DNA from: Desulfobacteraceae bacterium
GTDB lineage: Bacteria; Desulfobacterota; Desulfobacteria; Desulfobacterales; ETH-SRB1
Length of the DNA stretch: 39,702 nucleotides
Assembly (NCBI GenBank): GCA_028571455.1
Contig: JAPVVG010000237.1
Location: 1-39,702, forward strand
Direction: 5' to 3'
The notes below the pieces were generated by a model. That model was not told where the DNA came from. It worked only from the letters and a program-made list of their open reading frames with translations, and searched no databases. Made by a program: the position numbers and the translations under genes. The stretch's first letter is position 1. Each line of letters opens with the position of its first letter. Shown here piece after piece: positions 1-9,827 of this stretch.

Positions 1-135
1 AAAACACAATAATAGCCTAACAATTCAAGTATAATGTCCCAAAATACGGCCTTTGATGTTGGGAAGATATCAATGTCCTTCAGCCTTCAGTCTAAACAGC
101 TTCAGCCTGACTACGTGAGTAGTCACTGTTGCTTG

Positions 136-855
136 TTATAATACCGTCTCAATTTCCTTTGCAATACGAACGGCAGCTTCCTGTGGATTCTTTGCATCCC
201 TTATCGGCCTTCCGATCACCAAATAGTCTGATCCGTTTTGAATTGCCCTGGCAGGGGTGGTTATGCGCTGCTGATCATCTTTTTTCATGTTGCCAACAGA
301 TGACCGTATCCCCGGAGTAACGACAGTAAATCCTTCCCCAAATTTCTTCTTTATCATTTCAACCTCGAGTCCTGAGCATACAACGCCCGAGCAGCCCGCG
401 TCTCTGGCAGCAGCGGCTCTTTGCATAACAAGCATTGACATGTTGGAAGCAAATTCCGGGCGCAGTCCTGCTGCAAGGAGATCTTTATCTGAAACACTTG
501 TTAAGACAGTAACCCCAAGCACTCCAACCTTTCCTTTGCTTCCCGCAACAGCGGCTTCAAGCATCTCTTTGCTTTCGGCGCAATGAACGGTCGCAAATGC
601 AACCCCCAGCTTAGCAATGCTTTCCATGGCTCGAAAAACAGTTTCCGGGATATCATGAAGCTTTAAATCCAGAAATACTCTCGTTGATCCGCAATCTTTT
701 ATATGCCTTATTATTTCAGGCCCTGAGCTGATAAAAAGTTCCAGTCCTACCTTGAACATGCCTACATGCTCTGAAAGAAGTTTTACAAACTGTTTTGCCT
801 CTTTTAAAGACGAAACATCAAGCGGAAAAATTATATAATCTTTTGCAGCTTTCAT
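136..855 (-). CDS. pyrF: Orotidine 5'-phosphate decarboxylase
   Basis: Protein ...DYIIFPLDVSSLKEAKQFVKLL..., FLDLKLHDIPETV (DxKxxD motif), VVTPGIR and YLVIGRPI are typical of OMP decarboxylase. The ORF is open to 891 but MKAAKDYIIFPLDV (855) is the likelier start. Confidence 0.95.
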   Translation of the reverse strand: MKAAKDYIIFPLDVSSLKEAKQFVKLLSEHVGMFKVGLELFISSGPEIIRHIKDCGSTRVFLDLKLHDIPETVFRAMESIAKLGVAFATVHCAESKEMLEAAVAGSKGKVGVLGVTVLTSVSDKDLLAAGLRPEFASNMSMLVMQRAAAARDAGCSGVVCSGLEVEMIKKKFGEGFTVVTPGIRSSVGNMKKDDQQRITTPARAIQNGSDYLVIGRPIRDAKNPQEAAVRIAKEIETVL

Positions 856-880
856 AAATATCTGCATACACATTATCAAC

Positions 881-1009
881 CTAAAATGCAAAGCAAAATT
901 CAGTTACCGAATAAGTCTTCCCAACTTGCCGCGTACCTCTTATTAGAAGCGGCTGCCTGACGCGGCTGTCTTTACATTGTTTTAGAATCTGGTCAAATGC
1001 TCGTTTCAT
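881..1009 (-). pseudogene. Truncated N-terminus of an AAA_14/DUF4143-type ATPase
   Basis: Minus-strand translation from ATG at 1009: MKRAFDQILKQCKDSRVRQPLLIRGTRQVGKTYSVTEFCFAF*. The Walker A GTRQVGKT is followed by an abrupt stop, so only about 42 codons remain. Confidence 0.7.
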
Positions 1010-1211
1010 AACCTTGAAGATGTTTCATAGGTCATAAAAGCCAAGGATATTATGAGACAAATTATCATAAAAGACAGGGATGTTGCACGACCAATTATCA
1101 TAAAGGTTTGTTTAGCGTCAAATTTTACTATATAGTCATGGGGCCTCGGGTTTTAGAACTTCCTTAAGAATATTCATAAGGAACAAACTCGGCTCTCTGG
1201 GAAGCAGGTAC

Positions 1212-1682
1212 TTAACCGGATTCAATTGTCTCCAGCAATTCAAGTATTTCGCTATTTAACGGAATGTCGGACATTGATCGGCCGTAATGCACAAAACGAA
1301 GTATTCCCGTCTTATCGATAATCATTTGGCAGGGCAGTCTTCCCAGCTTTAGCACTTTGACTTCTTGTCCATAGAGTCCTGAGAGAGTGTGTTCCGGATC
1401 AGGCAGACCGACAAATAGTAAATTTTCTTTTGTCCAGTATTCCTGAAAAGCCTTCGTATTTTCCGGACCAACAACTAAAACTTCAGTATCCAGATTCTTA
1501 AAGCTTTCATAATCCTGACGCAACTGCGCCATATGCCTGCGGCAGAAGGGTCAAATAAATCCGCGATTGAATACAAGCAGTACATTTTTTTTATTGGCGA
1601 AATTGGAGAGAGACACTGCATTTCCATGAATATCTTGTGATGTGAATTCAGGTGCCTGTGTGCTTATACTTACCTTGGCCAT
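1212..1682 (-). CDS. Peroxiredoxin-like (AhpC/TSA) protein, putative selenoprotein with in-frame UGA at codon 44
   Basis: ATG at 1682 is in frame with the listed ORF 1212..1532. Translation: MAKVSISTQAPEFTSQDIHGNAVSLSNFANKKNVLLVFNRGFI[UGA]PFCRRHMAQLRQDYESF... The UGA (1551-1553) sits where the family has the catalytic Cys of RGFxCPFCRxHxAQL. Confidence 0.85.
1524..1553 (-). promoter_or_regulatory. Putative bacterial SECIS hairpin directly downstream of UGA
   Basis: Minus strand: TGA-CCCTT-CTGCCGC-AGGCATATG-GCGCAG. CTG(C)CGC pairs with GCGCAG with one bulged C and a 9-nt loop; the loop starts 12 nt after the UGA. Confidence 0.5.
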
Positions 1683-1746
1683 GAAAGCTCCTTCCTTAAA
1701 TATGTCTTCTACTTATAATTCAAATCAAGTTTAGTTGCCCCTGATT

Positions 1747-2334
1747 TTAACTTTTTATCTGCTGTCCACATCGAATAAACGGTTTTGCCTGTGAATACAG
1801 ATCAAACCGGCAGATCACTTCACGCGCCTGTTCATGGGGATTTGTTCCCTTTATCAGATAGCCGTGTGTTATGGACCTGTTTTTCAAAAGACCTTGGTCA
1901 CGCGTCAGGATAATTCGTTTTTGCGTAAGCGCTTCTGTAATAATCTCTTCATTTTTGTAATTGTTTTTGTAAAGAGTATCAAAACCGAGCATACGAAGCA
2001 GGCGTGACAACCTGCCAAGATGCACATCAACTATAAAACGGGTTTTGCGCAGGGGTTTTGGCCTCAGCCGGCTGACATGAGATATGTCCAGGTTTTCAAA
2101 AACAGGGTAAACCGAGATATGATCGCCATGAGAAAGTTTATGGCAAAATTTCACTGAATTGCCGTTGACCAGGATGAGATCAACTTCTGTATGCGGCACG
2201 CCAATTGCTTCAATGACATCCTTTACTGATGGACTGCCGGAAAATTTATAAGGGAATGCGATTTTTCGTTTATCAGCCGGAAGAAAATCATTTAATTCTT
2301 CGTAAAACCTAAACCATGCGACATGAGTGTTCAT
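1747..2334 (-). CDS. Mut7-C RNase domain protein with N-terminal ubiquitin/MoaD-like domain
   Basis: RFIVDVHLGRLSRLLRMLGFDTLYKNNYKNEEII...RIILTRDQGLL is the Mut7-C pattern. The N-terminus VEAIGVPHTEVDLILVNGNSV...GDHISVYPVFE is ubiquitin/ThiS-like. Confidence 0.85.
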   Translation of the reverse strand: MNTHVAWFRFYEELNDFLPADKRKIAFPYKFSGSPSVKDVIEAIGVPHTEVDLILVNGNSVKFCHKLSHGDHISVYPVFENLDISHVSRLRPKPLRKTRFIVDVHLGRLSRLLRMLGFDTLYKNNYKNEEIITEALTQKRIILTRDQGLLKNRSITHGYLIKGTNPHEQAREVICRFDLYSQAKPFIRCGQQIKS

Positions 2335-2390
2335 TGTAGAATATAAAGGATTTTTTACTTTTTAAACTCAGACCCTTTAAAGGCTTTCGG

Positions 2391-2495
2391 GACGTACATT
2401 GGTTTATAAGTTGCTGCTAAGCTTTTAACAAGTAATTGTGGCGTATAATCAATTTTTCTTAAGCGTTTAACCGCTAAACTAACTGGTATTGAGCA
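2391..2495 (-). pseudogene. RAYT C-terminal remnant
   Basis: ggtttataagttgctgctaagcttttaacaagtaattgtggcgtataatcaatttttcttaagcgtttaaccgctaaactaact closely matches the RAYT remnant at about 33750-33830 (gtttataagttactgttaaggttttagcgagcaattgtggcgtataaccaattgctcttaagcgtttaaccgctgaactgact). Confidence 0.5.
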
Positions 2496-2594
2496 TCAAT
2501 AAATCCAAAGAAAAGAATTTAATAAGCCAGAGAAAATATGTGTCTGCGATCTCCGTAAAAGACCAAAAATAAAATGAGAAACGCATAAAATCAT

Positions 2595-2632
2595 GGGCGT
2601 CCCGCTGTACCCTGGGCGTCCCGCTGTACCCT
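2595..2632. repeat. Tandem 2 x 19-bp repeat gggcgtcccgctgtaccct
   Basis: Two perfect adjacent copies (2595-2613, 2614-2632). Confidence 0.9.
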
Positions 2633-2643
2633 CCCTCGTAAGT

Positions 2644-4140
2644 TTAAACATTTCTTTCCGAAACAGGCAAAAGGGCGAGAAATATATCCATCGGAATAAT
2701 CATAACATTGCCTTTGCCTCCGATGTCCTCTTTGCTTAAAATGAAATATTTTCTGACCGGAGCGATCCGCTTTATATCTCTTTCATCTACCTCCCCCTGA
2801 TATTTAACCTCCAGGCCTGAATATCCTCCATTCTCTTTGAAAATGGCGTCTATTTCTTTTCCGCTTTTATCGTAGTAATACCATAGAAAGGTATTGGCGA
2901 TCTTTAAAAAAGGTATCTCCCCATACATACGGAGATGCGAGACAACCATGCCCTCAGTCAATTTTCCCAGTAAATCTTCCTCTTCCAGCGATCTGGTAAT
3001 GATGTCCCAGACTTCCTTGCCGGCCAGATAACTTTTTACGGAATGAAATATGAAAGGATCAAAAAAATAGGTTTTTTTATCGCCTTTAGATTTCATATCT
3101 TTTTTATTGAAATTATAGGCATAAAGGACAAAGCTGATAAAAGACTCCTCCATAAACTCAAGATAGTTAATGGTTGTGATATGGGTTCGCTCTATCTGCC
3201 TTGATATTTTTGAAAAGGTGTATCTTGAACCGTAGCGTTCCACAATCGCCTTGAGAATCTGCCTGGTTATTGTCTCCTGCTTTTGCAGACGGGCAAGGTC
3301 ACCGATGACATCTCTTATAAAAACTTCAGCAATTACAGGATCAATTGTGTCATTATGATGCAAATAACGGTTTGAAAGATAGTGGTTAATGACACCCGGC
3401 ATTCCGCCGCAAATAAGATATAATCGAAATAAATACCCTAACTCCCTTTTAAATGGGAGTATCATTTCAACCTTTTCCCTAATAATATTGAAGTCAGAGG
3501 AAAGATCGAGGAGACAATCCGGCAGTATAGCGTCGAGTTTTTCAAGATTAGCGCTTAATTCATCATCCTCTAAGTGTTGAGCGATAAAGACAGGGGACTG
3601 TACGACAAAATTCCTGAAGCTTAATGGTTTTATATAATATTCGTTTCCTTCAAGCCCCCTGCCAGGCAGCAACTCACCTTTTTCTTTCAGTTTTACGGCG
3701 CTTGACCCTGTAGCAAGGATAGAGGCCTTTTTTATAATTCCCAGATCGGCCATATATTTGAGTTCTAAATTCCAGTTGTCAAAAGAGGTGACTTCATCAA
3801 GTAAAAGATAAATCCGGGGAGCGTCTCTTCTGGAGTCCAGGAAATAGTTAAGAGCGTTTCTCAATTCCCTTCGTGAAACAAAAAAATCCAGGGAAAGATA
3901 GAGGATATCCCTCGGCGGAACCCCATTCTCAATCAACTTTCGCACCAGGTCCTTGAGGTAGGTGGTTTTACCCACCTGCCTTGGACCCCGCAGGATATAG
4001 ATACCTCCTTTTTTAAGCTCTATCTCCCTTCTTTCAAAAAAGATAGGCCTTGCCCGCCCCAGACTCTGGTCATAACGGATAAAATCCGTTCCCTGGCTCC
4101 ACCAGGGATTCTGGCCAGTTATTTCAGCAATTTTTGCCAT
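2644..4140 (-). CDS. AAA_14 / DUF4143-type ATPase
   Basis: Walker A LRGPRQVGKTTYL, Walker B IYLLLDEVTSF, ATGSSA and a C-terminal PD-(D/E)XK-like GYSGLEVKYQG. Confidence 0.85.
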   Translation of the reverse strand: MAKIAEITGQNPWWSQGTDFIRYDQSLGRARPIFFERREIELKKGGIYILRGPRQVGKTTYLKDLVRKLIENGVPPRDILYLSLDFFVSRRELRNALNYFLDSRRDAPRIYLLLDEVTSFDNWNLELKYMADLGIIKKASILATGSSAVKLKEKGELLPGRGLEGNEYYIKPLSFRNFVVQSPVFIAQHLEDDELSANLEKLDAILPDCLLDLSSDFNIIREKVEMILPFKRELGYLFRLYLICGGMPGVINHYLSNRYLHHNDTIDPVIAEVFIRDVIGDLARLQKQETITRQILKAIVERYGSRYTFSKISRQIERTHITTINYLEFMEESFISFVLYAYNFNKKDMKSKGDKKTYFFDPFIFHSVKSYLAGKEVWDIITRSLEEEDLLGKLTEGMVVSHLRMYGEIPFLKIANTFLWYYYDKSGKEIDAIFKENGGYSGLEVKYQGEVDERDIKRIAPVRKYFILSKEDIGGKGNVMIIPMDIFLALLPVSERNV

Positions 4141-4329
4141 TTGGTTACCCCTGTTACCACATTATATCTAATTTCGATACTATGTTATCTAAATTTAAAC
4201 AAACCTGGTTGGTTTGTCAAATAAAAAATTGAACCGCTCAAGCCAGGGTGAAAACAACTGGGGAAAAATGGCGAGGACACATTTTGTTTGCGAAGGGGAT
4301 AATAGACAAGTCTATCAATAGCAATACCC

Positions 4330-4632
4330 CGTCAAGAACGCTCGGAACGAACGTCCCCTATCTCAATTCCAAGACAAAGGTAGGAGAATTATGTTCACCC
4401 CAAAGACATACGGTGGATGGAAAGGAGATATTGAGCTTTAACATCGGGATAGGGAGGTAGGGATATCCATAAAACAAACCAGGCACGTTCGGAACGAACG
4501 TCCCCTGTCTCACTTTGCTTTGTGGGACACGGTTAAACAAGAAAGAATCCCTGTCTCTCTAATCTCAGCATGCCACAACCCCCATCATAAATCAACCAGC
4601 CCGCCAAGAACGCTCGGAACGAACGTCCCCCT
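4330..4632. repeat. Three dispersed copies of (c)gctcggaacgaacgtcccc (REP-like)
   Basis: aagaacgctcggaacgaacgtcccc near 4334, gcacgttcggaacgaacgtcccc near 4482, aagaacgctcggaacgaacgtcccc near 4607. Each contains a small palindromic core (cgttc..gaacg). Confidence 0.7.
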
Positions 4633-4665
4633 TATTTAGTATTTCGTCCCCCTTATTTATCCGAC

Positions 4666-7600
4666 TTAGAGGCGGCTGACAATTTCCAGAAATCGTCTTT
4701 GTAGAGAATGAGGAAGATTCCGAAACATTACAAGCACGCCTTCTAATTTAAGATCATTAAGCCGTTGTTGGAGGCGACCCCGCATTTTGTCAATAAAATC
4801 AATTTGCTCTTTGCCGAGGTAAGCAGGAGTGCTTTCTATGCGTATAAACAACGACTGACAATCATTGGCGGTCATTTCCTCTATTTCTTCAAAAGGTATT
4901 GACACTTCTGAAATCCATTGGGAGGCGGCACTTTCTCTTGCCTCAAAAAGATTATTTAAAATATTTTGATATGTCTCCTTTATTTCCCACGGCGGTGGAT
5001 CATCGTCGTCTTGTGCCTTTTCGTAATTACTAATTCTATTTTCAACAGCCGTTTTGAGCCCTTCATTTGACATGCTCATATCACTCCAGAATAATATATC
5101 CCGCTCAAACTGAAGCAATTGATCCTGCATACCGGCAAGATCTTCCATGTTCTCCGGCTTGTCACCTGAGAATATGGCAACGATTGCCCCCACTTCACTC
5201 TGCGCACTCCGCACATTCTCTATGCATGAAAAAGAAAGGTCAAAAAGTTCACTGAATCGTTCCTCGTGTTGTTTTATCTGTTTCTTGCATACTTCCTGAA
5301 ATACGGAAATATTATTCAACATCCGCCCGATTTCAGGCGCAGCGACCCGGTTGCCTGCTTCTGTAATAGGGGCAATAAGCTTTTGAGCACCCCTGATCCA
5401 TTCTCTCAGCTCAGCTATACGACATTGAGAATGAACTCTGTGGCTGTCTAAGTAGGCTTGGGTTTCATCGATAATATATGATATTTTTTGTCGTTCTTCG
5501 ATTCGCGTAATAATCTTTGTAACATGTTTTTCTAATTTTTCCGCTAAGACCAGCGAATCAATAGCCTTTAGATTACCGCCAATCAGGTCAATCATCCTGT
5601 GCCTAAATGCACCAACCTGTGCTGCAGAAAGACAACTCTGTTGCCCAAGCCAATTATCGAAAAACTGAAGCACGGCTTGCTTAGCTTTTTCACCAAGTTC
5701 TTTCACGAAAGCAAATTGTTCGTCGAGCCATTTCTCCTGTTCCTCTCGCATTTTGTTAAGTCGTTGAAACAAGTCCGTTGCTATCCTGCTTAGGTTCCCG
5801 ACATTTTGCCTCTGGAAAGCTCTTTCGAAATATTGTGCTTCCTTTTCCAAAAAGTTATCTAAGGATTCTATGGCTTTTATTGATTCATTTGTCTGTTCCT
5901 CTAATCGAGTATAACGTTCAAATAGGACACCGGCGGGCAAAGGAACTCGTTCACGTAGCTGTTGCGCCTGTTCCCAAAAAGAAACTCTGGCGACATGAAT
6001 TTGTTCTAAGTCCCATTTCGATAGGAGATTTTGCCATTCTCCGGCCTCACTGTCAGAAATATATCGTACTGTAGTAGCAGTAAGGATATTGACATTTAAA
6101 AAATTTCCTGAAAATGCTTGCTTAATCCATGATACACGGGCAATATCCTGGTCATCCAATACCAAGACAGCAATCTCTCTGCGCGAAGCCAAAAAGATGC
6201 CCAATATTAGGCCAGCAGAGGCTATATTAAATCCACAGGGAGGAGCAATCAGTTTATCAAAAACATGTCTTAGATTTAATATTTTTGCAGTTTTCAGTTC
6301 TCCATCCAATGAGATAATGATTTCCCGTAAACCCTGGTGCATTGGATGTAACCTAATCTCGCCGTCCTCACCTACTACCCCCCAATGCTGTAACAATGTC
6401 TTGGCGCGATTTTGAGTCTGTGAAGTTTGTGTTGCAATCCATTCATGGTTGAGCGTTCCTTTTAGCAATTCTGCTGTTATAAGCCGGCAGTCTTTAGCAG
6501 CGTTACCTCGGATGGTCGAAAAGCCATCAAAAGGAAATGAAATTGTTTTTGGATAGGTTTGGGCAAAAAGATCAAAAGCCACTTTCTTTAGACGCTTTTT
6601 TTCGATTTGAAAGCCGCGCGGGAAGATATATTCTCGCTTTTTAATAAGACCCTCGCAGATTATTTTTAATTCTTCCAGAATTCTGCTTTTGTGGTCCTCA
6701 ATGAAATGAGCGAACTTTTGTTTTTCCTCCGTAGAAAGTGGGCCAGAGAGGATCGAATATTCCGCTAAGATTTGTTTGAATTTTCCTTCCTCATCCTGCA
6801 GCAAAGTTATGAACAGTGGTATCCGCTTGCCGCAAGCAGCTTCAAGAACAGCCCTATTTAAAATTTTCTGGACTTTATTTAAGGTTTCGGCAAGCGGTTC
6901 ATCGCTACGTGCATAGCAGTATATAATTTGCCCCCGAAAATCATCGGGCTTTATGGCACTACGCCAGTCATGAATCACATTGTTGATGGCCTGTTGAACT
7001 CGGCCGACATGAGTACAACTTGTTAAAAAACGCCATTCCGAGGTGCTGATTGTTTTGATTGCGGCAAAATCGGGGTCAATGTCATCGAGCTCGGCCCAGG
7101 CCTTTAGATGGGCCGCAAAAATTTCTTCAATTTTCTCAATTGAGATGTCTTGAGTTTTATTATCTAGAAATGCCAAAAAGGCGCTCCGGGGCACCGCATC
7201 ACCGATAATTTCATACCGCAAAAAGCGCTCATTCCATTCCAGTACGCCGTATTCACCGGTAAGCTCAGTGACAGCCTGTTCAATATTTTGCAATGACAAA
7301 CCGGAAAGAGCACTAATCGCTTGACGTGCTTCCTGCTGGTCGCCAACTTTCAACCCTAGCTTGGAAGCAATGAGCACAGCCAATAAAGTATGACGTTCAG
7401 CATGGGACAAATCATGATGATATTTTTGCGTTACCGTATCGTATGCCTGGGCTACAGCGCCTCTGTGGCCATATTCCTCCGATGCAACGAGTTCTTTAAC
7501 AAGAGGGGAATCACAGAGACTTGTGGCTGAAATCGACCATGGCTGGCCGTCAGCCGCCAAATGGCGGTTCTTCTCCCGCTCAAAGGCGTCTGCTACAAAG

Positions 7601-8937
7601 GTAATTGCTGACCTTTGTTGTAAAAAGTCCGAAGACCTGCACAAAAACCATGTTGCCAAAGGATGCAATGGCCAGCAACCCTGCACGATAATCTGCTGAA
7701 AAAGACTTGGATCACGCCAGACGCTTTGCTGCTCTGCTCCATGAAACCATTTTTGGATAGATTCAAAAGCTTGCAAATGTACCCGAACACTTCCGGATGA
7801 TAAAAGATATTCAGAAAGAAATTGGGGATCTTTTTTTTCAATTAGATGAGCAAAAAGTGTTTCCAGATTGCTTGAGAGATAAAATTTTCGTGCTGAATCA
7901 TAACGCGTTATATATCGTTGGATCATTGATTGCCTATCTCGGGAGATACGTGACAGATAGACCTTCAATTCATATTGATTTAAGCACAAGAGAGAGCATT
8001 TATCCGCATTATCCTGCACACCTTCAAATATTTGCTGCAACGCCGCATCACCTGCAATATGAGGACGCTCCGCAGCAAATTCCAAATATCTACCGAATTC
8101 ATCAAATAGAATCAGCATACTGTGAAATGGCTTTTCCCGGCCACAATAGTGCTGGCAAAGGGTCTGGATGAGTTGCTGAGGCGATTCCTGGCCAGCAGCG
8201 CGGATAGGATAACCATTGGCTAGCTCAAAGATTTCGTTCACCCATTGAAACGCCAAATCGTCACGGGATACCAAACGGTGCAATACCTCTTCTTCCTGGA
8301 CATCAGCGCCGAAGCGTTCAATAAATTCATCCTGCCGCAGATCAAAATTGCGCTCTACAAAACTGCTTGCTTGTTGGAAACGGGGCCATAAATCGTCTAT
8401 AGGTGCAGTATCCAGTCCATAGGATTTCAACCTGGCCAGCGCCTGCCGGCTGAGTTCTCCGGCTAAATCAAAATTTCCCATGCCATTTATGGCAATGACC
8501 AGAATCGGTGCATGAAGGGCATCAACTTGTAACTCTATGCTGCTGCCAATCGCTGGATCAGCATGCTTCATATTGGCAAAAATTTTCCGGGCAACCTCGC
8601 TTTGCGGCTCGGATAGGAGTGTGGCAAGGGTAAGGCCAAGGTGTGATTTGCCGGTCCCATAACCTGCTATAGCCAGAGAGATTGGAGACTCCTTTCCGGC
8701 TACGCTTTCAAAGGTATTGAATATTTTCCGGGTGAAGCTAACTGTATCAGTAAGATGGTATCCTCGTGATTCAATAACATCTTCCTTTGCTACACCGTGA
8801 TATTGCGGCCCATGGAAAACAAAATTGGACGCAGCCTTATCCCGGCGGACAAGGTCATTTTCAAACCAGCCGATTTGTACAGCACCGTCGAAAAAAAGAT
8901 CCCGCCTGAACTCTACAATATCAGCGACTGTCATCAT
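4666..8937 (-). CDS. Large P-loop ATPase (1423 aa), distant paralog of the SspC-like ATPase at 22029-25499
   Basis: Walker A AGYGTGKSHL, Walker B LILFDEFGRYLEFAAE and WPLHPL, colinear with GPYGMGKSSF / VFIDEFGKNLEFMAR / YPLHPL of the other ATPase; long helical C-terminus. Confidence 0.75.
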   Translation of the reverse strand: MMTVADIVEFRRDLFFDGAVQIGWFENDLVRRDKAASNFVFHGPQYHGVAKEDVIESRGYHLTDTVSFTRKIFNTFESVAGKESPISLAIAGYGTGKSHLGLTLATLLSEPQSEVARKIFANMKHADPAIGSSIELQVDALHAPILVIAINGMGNFDLAGELSRQALARLKSYGLDTAPIDDLWPRFQQASSFVERNFDLRQDEFIERFGADVQEEEVLHRLVSRDDLAFQWVNEIFELANGYPIRAAGQESPQQLIQTLCQHYCGREKPFHSMLILFDEFGRYLEFAAERPHIAGDAALQQIFEGVQDNADKCSLLCLNQYELKVYLSRISRDRQSMIQRYITRYDSARKFYLSSNLETLFAHLIEKKDPQFLSEYLLSSGSVRVHLQAFESIQKWFHGAEQQSVWRDPSLFQQIIVQGCWPLHPLATWFLCRSSDFLQQRSAITFVADAFEREKNRHLAADGQPWSISATSLCDSPLVKELVASEEYGHRGAVAQAYDTVTQKYHHDLSHAERHTLLAVLIASKLGLKVGDQQEARQAISALSGLSLQNIEQAVTELTGEYGVLEWNERFLRYEIIGDAVPRSAFLAFLDNKTQDISIEKIEEIFAAHLKAWAELDDIDPDFAAIKTISTSEWRFLTSCTHVGRVQQAINNVIHDWRSAIKPDDFRGQIIYCYARSDEPLAETLNKVQKILNRAVLEAACGKRIPLFITLLQDEEGKFKQILAEYSILSGPLSTEEKQKFAHFIEDHKSRILEELKIICEGLIKKREYIFPRGFQIEKKRLKKVAFDLFAQTYPKTISFPFDGFSTIRGNAAKDCRLITAELLKGTLNHEWIATQTSQTQNRAKTLLQHWGVVGEDGEIRLHPMHQGLREIIISLDGELKTAKILNLRHVFDKLIAPPCGFNIASAGLILGIFLASRREIAVLVLDDQDIARVSWIKQAFSGNFLNVNILTATTVRYISDSEAGEWQNLLSKWDLEQIHVARVSFWEQAQQLRERVPLPAGVLFERYTRLEEQTNESIKAIESLDNFLEKEAQYFERAFQRQNVGNLSRIATDLFQRLNKMREEQEKWLDEQFAFVKELGEKAKQAVLQFFDNWLGQQSCLSAAQVGAFRHRMIDLIGGNLKAIDSLVLAEKLEKHVTKIITRIEERQKISYIIDETQAYLDSHRVHSQCRIAELREWIRGAQKLIAPITEAGNRVAAPEIGRMLNNISVFQEVCKKQIKQHEERFSELFDLSFSCIENVRSAQSEVGAIVAIFSGDKPENMEDLAGMQDQLLQFERDILFWSDMSMSNEGLKTAVENRISNYEKAQDDDDPPPWEIKETYQNILNNLFEARESAASQWISEVSIPFEEIEEMTANDCQSLFIRIESTPAYLGKEQIDFIDKMRGRLQQRLNDLKLEGVLVMFRNLPHSLQRRFLEIVSRL

Positions 8938-8970
8938 GATTTCCTCACAGATTGGAAAGCGATTGCCGTA

Positions 8971-9822
8971 TTAGGCCAGCTCATCATATAAGATAGGCCA
9001 GAATTTTTTTGCCTCAGCGAAACGGCTCAGAACCCAAGGACGCATTTGTTTGTCTACGGTTAACGCCCCTGCTTCCTGCAACATGTCTAATATTATTTCG
9101 TACTGTCTTTCATCCCAGCCCCCGATCTTCTGCCAATAGGTCTCGGCTTCAAAATCAAGGACGGTTACCTGGTGATCATCAGGAAAACAGAATTCCCACA
9201 ACGACAGAAAAAAGGCGGCAAATCCATTGCGGAATCCGGAAAGCAGTGGCGCAGCTGACCTCTGGAGCGTCCCATCACTGCGAACAAGAACGCCTGTTGA
9301 CTTCAAGCCCGCAGGCTCTTCATAGGTTCGGACAAGCGGGCCAATAAGCGAACGGTTTCGTTTGCCGCAGATTCTTTCCAAGTATGCTGCCAAATCGGCC
9401 TCGGAGAATTCCATGCCGAGCACATCGTAGCCTTTCGCAAAACAAAGGTGCCATATTTCAGCGCCATCTTGTCTGCGACAGAGGTGAAAATGAACAAGCC
9501 ATTGAGTAAGTGATTCACTCAGATTACAATCTTCCAATAGAACGGCTCGGCCGAATGGAGTAAGACCAAATTGCCGCTGTCCTGTTCCCACACGTTTATT
9601 AATCTGGATAAGTCCCATTCCAGTGCAATAACTTATAATTGCCGGCACCTTGCCGTCTGATTTGCCAACCGGGATGCCGGTTTGGGCTGATATTTCCTGA
9701 TTAGATCCTTCCACGCTACCTGCCACAAAACGCAGCAAGGCCGAGATATAATGTCGTTCAGGAATAAAAGTGCGATGAAATGTAACGGGAAGACGTTTGT
9801 ATTTTTCTCCTTGCTTGACCAT
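8971..9822 (-). CDS. DUF4007-like protein (second, diverged SspB-like copy)
   Basis: Start at 9822 (MVKQGEKYKRLPVTFHRTFIPERHY...) lies just past the stop of the upstream gene. FHRTFIPERHY...TPFGRAVLLEDCNLSESLTQWLVHFHL resembles RHETFCPRYGW...TGFGKALFADDGWDPFLEDPASLWLLHWQL of the 25501-26439 protein. Confidence 0.55.
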   Translation of the reverse strand: MVKQGEKYKRLPVTFHRTFIPERHYISALLRFVAGSVEGSNQEISAQTGIPVGKSDGKVPAIISYCTGMGLIQINKRVGTGQRQFGLTPFGRAVLLEDCNLSESLTQWLVHFHLCRRQDGAEIWHLCFAKGYDVLGMEFSEADLAAYLERICGKRNRSLIGPLVRTYEEPAGLKSTGVLVRSDGTLQRSAAPLLSGFRNGFAAFFLSLWEFCFPDDHQVTVLDFEAETYWQKIGGWDERQYEIILDMLQEAGALTVDKQMRPWVLSRFAEAKKFWPILYDELA

Positions 9823-9827
9823 TATTT

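Noticed and set aside
5067-8171. Plus-strand ORFs such as 5067..5255, 5778..6074, 6089..6415 and 7797..8171
   Set aside because: They lie opposite a long, motif-bearing minus-strand ATPase and show no protein-like motifs; shadow ORFs. The same applies to the other short ORFs opposite the operon.
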